64,000 nucleotides of DNA, taken from positions 62,001 to 126,000 of the forward strand of contig NZ_AYTO01000034.1 of the NCBI RefSeq assembly GCF_000507145.1. The letters run 5' to 3'. Position numbers and translations under genes: made by a program. This stretch comes from Bacillus tequilensis KCTC 13622 (lineage in GTDB: Bacteria; Bacillota; Bacilli; Bacillales; Bacillaceae). How positions within the stretch are numbered: position 1 is the stretch's first letter; every line of letters begins with the position of its first letter. Shown in pieces: positions 59,551 to 64,000 of the stretch. The notes under the pieces were generated by a model. That model ran no database searches and was not told the DNA's origin. It saw only the letters and a program-made list of their open reading frames with translations.

Positions 59551-59579
59551 CAAAAGACTAGGATAAAGGTGAAATCATC

Positions 59580-60608
59580 ATGAAAGTCGATTTATTTGAT
59601 TTTGAACTACCGGAACGTTTAATTGCACAAGTGCCATTGGAGCAGCGTGATGCTTCAAGGCTGATGGTGCTTGATAAACATACAGGAGAGCTGACTGACA
59701 GCTCGTTTAAACACATTATCAGCTTCTTTAAAGAAGGAGATTGTCTTGTATTAAACAATACCCGTGTGCTGCCTGCGCGGTTATTCGGGACGAAAGAGGA
59801 TACCGGGGCGAAAGTGGAACTGCTTTTGTTGAAACAGGAAACCGGTGACAATTGGGAAACACTTGCGAAACCGGCGAAACGGGTGAAAAAAGGAACCGTT
59901 GTCACATTTGGAGACGGAAGATTGAAGGCAATTTGCACGGAAGAGCTTGAGCACGGCGGCAGAAAAATGGAATTCCAGTATGACGGTATTTTTTACGAGG
60001 TGCTGGAATCCCTTGGAGAAATGCCGCTCCCGCCATATATTAAAGAACAGCTTGATGACAGAGAGCGTTATCAGACTGTATATTCTAAAGAAATCGGCTC
60101 TGCGGCCGCGCCTACTGCGGGCCTTCACTTCACAGAAGAAATCTTGCAGCAACTGAAAGACAAAGGTGTGCAAATTGAGTTCATCACTTTGCACGTAGGT
60201 CTTGGAACGTTTCGCCCTGTGAGTGCCGATGACGTGGAAGAGCACAATATGCATGCGGAGTTTTATCAAATGTCAGAAGAAACGGCCGCAGCCTTAAACA
60301 AAATAAGGGAAAATGGCGGACGGATTATATCTGTCGGCACGACATCAACACGCACGCTTGAAACCATTGCCGGGGAACATGACGGGCAATTTAAAGCATC
60401 AAGCGGCTGGACATCTATTTTTATTTATCCGGGCTATGAATTTAAAGCCATTGACGGAATGATTACAAACTTCCATTTGCCAAAATCATCGCTGATTATG
60501 CTGGTCAGTGCGCTTGCGGGAAGAGAAAACGTTTTGCGCGCTTATCATCATGCGGTGGAAGAGGAATACCGTTTCTTCAGCTTCGGAGACGCGATGCTGA
60601 TTTTATAA
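59580..60608 (+). CDS. queA: QueA, S-adenosylmethionine:tRNA ribosyltransferase-isomerase
   Basis: QueA transfers the ribosyl part of SAM to preQ1 in tRNA, forming epoxyqueuosine. The 342 residues carry [25 protein letters not shown] at 6-30, [15 protein letters not shown] near 59-73, [11 protein letters not shown] near 177-187 and [18 protein letters not shown] near 300-317, all family signatures. The ATG follows AAAGGTGAAATCATC. tgt, acting one step earlier on the same tRNAs, follows after 26 bases. Confidence 0.97.
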   Translation: MKVDLFDFELPERLIAQVPLEQRDASRLMVLDKHTGELTDSSFKHIISFFKEGDCLVLNNTRVLPARLFGTKEDTGAKVELLLLKQETGDNWETLAKPAKRVKKGTVVTFGDGRLKAICTEELEHGGRKMEFQYDGIFYEVLESLGEMPLPPYIKEQLDDRERYQTVYSKEIGSAAAPTAGLHFTEEILQQLKDKGVQIEFITLHVGLGTFRPVSADDVEEHNMHAEFYQMSEETAAALNKIRENGGRIISVGTTSTRTLETIAGEHDGQFKASSGWTSIFIYPGYEFKAIDGMITNFHLPKSSLIMLVSALAGRENVLRAYHHAVEEEYRFFSFGDAMLIL

Positions 60609-60613
60609 TTTGA

Positions 60614-61780
<1,167 letters not shown>

Positions 61781-61821
61781 AATAAAAATGAAAAACTGGC
61801 TTACAGAAAGGGGTGAAAATT

Positions 61822-62088
61822 ATGACTGGCACTTTAGGTACATTGGTTCCTATTATTTTAATGTTTGCGGTTCTTTACTTCTTGCTGATTCGTCCTCAGC
61901 AAAAGCAGCAAAAGAATGTACGCCAAATGCAGGAGGAACTGAAAAAAGGCGATTCAGTGGTGACAATCGGGGGATTGCACGGCACTGTTGACTCTATCGA
62001 CGAAAGCAAAGTCGTCATTAAGACTGGAGATAACACACGTCTTACATTCGACCGACGCGCGATCAGAGAAGTTTCTGCTGCTGAATAA
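61822..62088 (+). CDS. yajC: YajC (YrbF), Sec translocase accessory protein
   Basis: YajC associates with SecDF. The 88 residues have one N-terminal membrane helix (LVPIILMFAVLYFLLI), then the invariant RPQQKQQK and a short beta-rich cytosolic domain (LKKGDSVVTIGGLHGTV, VVIKTGDNTRLTFDRRAI). The ATG at 61822 is spaced from AAAGGGGTGAAAAT; a GTG three codons upstream overlaps that site. The tgt-yajC pairing is widespread in bacteria. Confidence 0.95.
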   Translation: MTGTLGTLVPIILMFAVLYFLLIRPQQKQQKNVRQMQEELKKGDSVVTIGGLHGTVDSIDESKVVIKTGDNTRLTFDRRAIREVSAAE

Positions 62089-62111
62089 CAGCAGGAGCTG
62101 TACATAGCAAA

Positions 62112-62145
62112 CAAAAAAGAGCGGGTGATCCCGCTCTTTTTTTTA
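62112..62145. terminator. Bidirectional terminator between yajC and yrzE
   Basis: AAAAAAGAGCGGG and CCCGCTCTTTTTTTT pair over a short loop. Confidence 0.9.
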
Positions 62146-62532
62146 TGTGGAAGACCTGTTTCCCCTCATGTTTACGCCAAAAATCCCGCCCAGCATGCAC
62201 ACTCCTAAAAATCCAAGATGAAAAAGAAGCTGCTCCGCTGTAAAAGTCTTTCCGAATCCTAAATACTGAAACAACAAAATAATCATAGAAAAGCTTAAGG
62301 CAGTCATTGCCCCGATCATCCAGCCCCTTTCCTTCCCTTTCCCGCCCGAAATGAACCCGCCGATAAATAAAGAAAGAAATGAGATAGCGTTGATCAGCCA
62401 GTTGAATGATGACTCTTCAAGCGAGGTTGCCGTCAGTAACAGGGAAACTGCTAAACTCGTTAAGAGCATGGCTGAGAAAATGGCAATTAAGCCGTATAGA
62501 ATGCCTTTTCCAACTTGTTTTGTTTCCTCCAT
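62143..62532 (-). CDS. yrzE: Four-helix membrane protein YrzE (TIGR04086-like)
   Basis: This is a 129-residue integral membrane protein with four hydrophobic segments (GILYGLIAIFSAMLLTSLAV, WLINAISFLSLFIGGFISG, GWMIGAMTALSFSMIILLF, LLFHLGFLGVCMLGGIFGV). The pattern GGFISGGKGKERGW in the second loop is typical of the family I recall as TIGR04086. The ATG at 62532 follows GAGAGGAGACATTC; the frame is open 32 codons further up without a ribosome site. Function unknown. Confidence 0.82.
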   Translation of the reverse strand: MEETKQVGKGILYGLIAIFSAMLLTSLAVSLLLTATSLEESSFNWLINAISFLSLFIGGFISGGKGKERGWMIGAMTALSFSMIILLFQYLGFGKTFTAEQLLFHLGFLGVCMLGGIFGVNMRGNRSST

Positions 62533-62717
62533 GAATGTCTCCTCTCTGCCTGTATTAAAAGGCTTCTGTTCTAAGCCGTCAGATATGCTGATGGCTCGTC
62601 TTTGTAAAAATGTATTCCCTCCCCTCATGAATTAGACGTAAAAGCTTTATGAAATACGATTGGTTTTTACATAAATTGTTCGTTTTGTAGCATCCTATGA
62701 TGAGTCGGAGGTGCATC

Positions 62718-63374
62718 ATGGAAGAGCTTCTCACTATTACGTTTCGCACAATCGTATTGTATTTTGTCATCCTGGTTATTTTTCGTTTAATGGGTAAACG
62801 GGAAATCGGAGAGCTTAGTATTTTAGACCTCGTTGTCTTTATCATGATGGCTGAAATTGCCGTTTTAGCCATAGAAAACGTAGAGGACCATCTGTTTCAC
62901 ACCATTTTGCCAATGCTTGTGTTAATGCTGATTCAAGTGACGTTTGCCTATTTATCCTTAAAGAACCGAAAAGTCCGCCAGCTCCTTGACGGAAAGCCGA
63001 CGATTATTATTAAATATGGAAAAATAGACGAAGCTGCCATGAAATCACAGCGATATAATTTTGATGATTTAATCGTCCAGCTCAGGGAAAATAATGTCGA
63101 CAGAGTAGCTGACGTATCATTTGCGATTTTAGAGCCGTCAGGCAAGCTGACTGTAGTGAAGAAAGAAAACAGCGGAGAGCATCGGCAGCTCGAAATGCCG
63201 CTCATTATAGACGGATCCATTCAAACCGAAAACCTGTCCAGAATCGGCAAAGACAAACAGTGGCTGTATGAAAAGCTACGAAAACACGGATATTCCAATC
63301 CTTCAAACATTTCCTTTTGCTCGTTTACTGACGGAAAGTTATTTATTGACGAAAAAGATGGGCGCCGCACGTAA
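62718..63374 (+). CDS. yrbG: DUF421-family membrane protein YrbG
   Basis: This 218-residue protein has three N-terminal membrane helices ([54 protein letters not shown]) and a cytosolic YetF/DUF421 domain. The helical signature [23 protein letters not shown] lies near 27-49, and [29 protein letters not shown] near 115-143. Paralogues are common in Bacillus and their role is mostly unknown. The ATG at 62718 follows GGAGGTGCATC. Its stop codon is three bases from the convergent spoVB stop. Confidence 0.88.
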   Translation: MEELLTITFRTIVLYFVILVIFRLMGKREIGELSILDLVVFIMMAEIAVLAIENVEDHLFHTILPMLVLMLIQVTFAYLSLKNRKVRQLLDGKPTIIIKYGKIDEAAMKSQRYNFDDLIVQLRENNVDRVADVSFAILEPSGKLTVVKKENSGEHRQLEMPLIIDGSIQTENLSRIGKDKQWLYEKLRKHGYSNPSNISFCSFTDGKLFIDEKDGRRT

Positions 63375-63377
63375 CCT

Positions 63378-64000
63378 TTAGCGGATGATCAGCCGTCCGA
63401 TAATAGGAATGCGGCGAAGCTCATCTTTTTTAATTAAACGGAAAACGAGCAGGAGGATAATATAGATTAATGCACTCATTGCGATCCACCCGGCGACATT
63501 CACAGCTTCGGACGACCCAAAGCTTACAGATTGTTTGATGGCAGAGCTGATAAATCCAGAAATCACAATAACGGCGAAGCTGAGCGCGTACTCCTTGATT
63601 TTGATGCTGATCGGCAGCACCTTGCTTACGGTCGCCGCGTGCAACAGCGTCACGAGCACCATGCCTGTCACAATAGCTAATGCCGCGCCCATGATACCGA
63701 GAGACGGCCTGGTGGCAAGGACAAAAATAAGACCTGTTTTGACAAGTGCTCCTATTAAGCTGTTCATCATCGCCGCTCCTGCTAAATTAAGCGCCTGCAG
63801 TACTGCTTGAAGAGGGCCTTGGAAATAATAAAGCAGAAAAAACGGAGCCATCACTTTTATAAATACAGCTGCGCCTGAGGAGCCGTACATCACCGTCATC
63901 AGCTCATCCGCAAATACAAATAAAATGACAACTGAAATGCCTCCGCTGAGCAGACAAAGACGCATGGCCTGTTCCAAGCGGTATTCCACCACCTGCAATT
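63378..64000 (-). CDS. spoVB: SpoVB, C-terminal part (5' end outside window)
   Basis: The minus-strand frame is open to the right edge and encodes the last 206-207 residues of a polytopic membrane protein of the MOP flippase superfamily (MurJ-like). At least five hydrophobic segments are visible, including ISVVILFVFADELMTVMYG, IMGAALAIVTGMVLVTLLH and MSALIYIILLLVFRLI. The pair APFFLLYYFQGPLQAVLQALN is typical of SpoVB/YkvU-like proteins. SpoVB is needed for spore cortex synthesis, probably in lipid II export. The next gene ends three bases away without an evident terminator. Confidence 0.88.
   Translation of the reverse strand, partial: LQVVEYRLEQAMRLCLLSGGISVVILFVFADELMTVMYGSSGAAVFIKVMAPFFLLYYFQGPLQAVLQALNLAGAAMMNSLIGALVKTGLIFVLATRPSLGIMGAALAIVTGMVLVTLLHAATVSKVLPISIKIKEYALSFAVIVISGFISSAIKQSVSFGSSEAVNVAGWIAMSALIYIILLLVFRLIKKDELRRIPIIGRLIIR

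Overview
The window is an ordinary chromosomal segment of a Bacillus subtilis-group bacterium. I infer this from gene order (ilvC-leuABCD, tig-clpX-lonB-lonA, hemAXCDBL, spoVID-valS-folC-comC-spoIIB-maf-radC, mreBCD-minCD, spoIVFAB, rplU-prp-rpmA, spo0B-obg-pheB-pheA, niaR-nifS/nadBCA, safA-coxA, ruvAB-queA-tgt), from many TTG and GTG starts with strong AGGAGG-type ribosome sites, from sigma-E/sigma-F/ComK/PerR/LexA-type sites, and from protein lengths that match my memory of B. subtilis 168. Many small differences from what I recall of 168 suggest another strain or a sister species, which I cannot name without alignment. Both ends are cut: the left edge falls inside ilvC and the right edge inside spoVB.

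Layout. 1-5.5 kb: end of the ilv-leu operon for branched-chain amino acids. 5.6-14.6 kb: a TPR protein (ysoA), then protein quality control (trigger factor, ClpX, LonB, LonA) and the ribosome-assembly GTPase EngB. 14.5-21.6 kb: ysxD, then the hemAXCDBL operon for glutamate to uroporphyrinogen-branch haem precursors behind two PerR-type boxes. 21.6-31.2 kb: spore coat genes spoVID and ysxE, yszA, T-box-controlled valS-folC, competence peptidase comC with ComK boxes, and spoIIB. 31.3-36.7 kb: maf, radC and the shape/division cluster mreBCD-minCD. 36.8-38.5 kb: spoIVFA-spoIVFB (pro-sigma-K processing). 38.5-43.2 kb: ribosomal proteins L21 and L27 with the L27-processing protease, spo0B-obg, and pheB-pheA. 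43.2-48.5 kb: NAD synthesis, with niaR-nifS divergent from nadBCA around a shared operator. 48.5-51.3 kb: safA, coxA, yebC. 51.3-57.6 kb: the most variable part, with an amino-acid symporter, a decayed small membrane-protein gene, a 40-codon gene, an atypical kinase, an inositol-type dehydrogenase, a transporter (csbX) and bofC. 57.7-64 kb: ruvAB, yrzS, queA, tgt, yajC, yrzE, yrbG and the end of spoVB.

How it fits together: growth genes (amino acids, haem, NAD, ribosome, DNA repair) are interleaved with genes for successive stages of sporulation. Spo0B feeds the phosphorelay, SpoIIB acts at engulfment, SpoIVFA/FB and BofC control the sigma-K checkpoint, SpoVID/SafA/YsxE/CoxA build coat and cortex, and SpoVB serves the cortex.

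I found no mobile element, CRISPR array, prophage, toxin-antitoxin pair, tRNA or rRNA, and no convincing undescribed multi-gene system. The best leads are regulatory or fine-scale: a hairpin over the bofC ribosome site directly after the csbX stop codon, paired palindromes in the yrbE promoter, a two-lesion pseudogene at 53.1-53.5 kb, an unassigned 40-codon gene at 53.6 kb, repeat-length change in spoVID, and an internal Shine-Dalgarno in safA.
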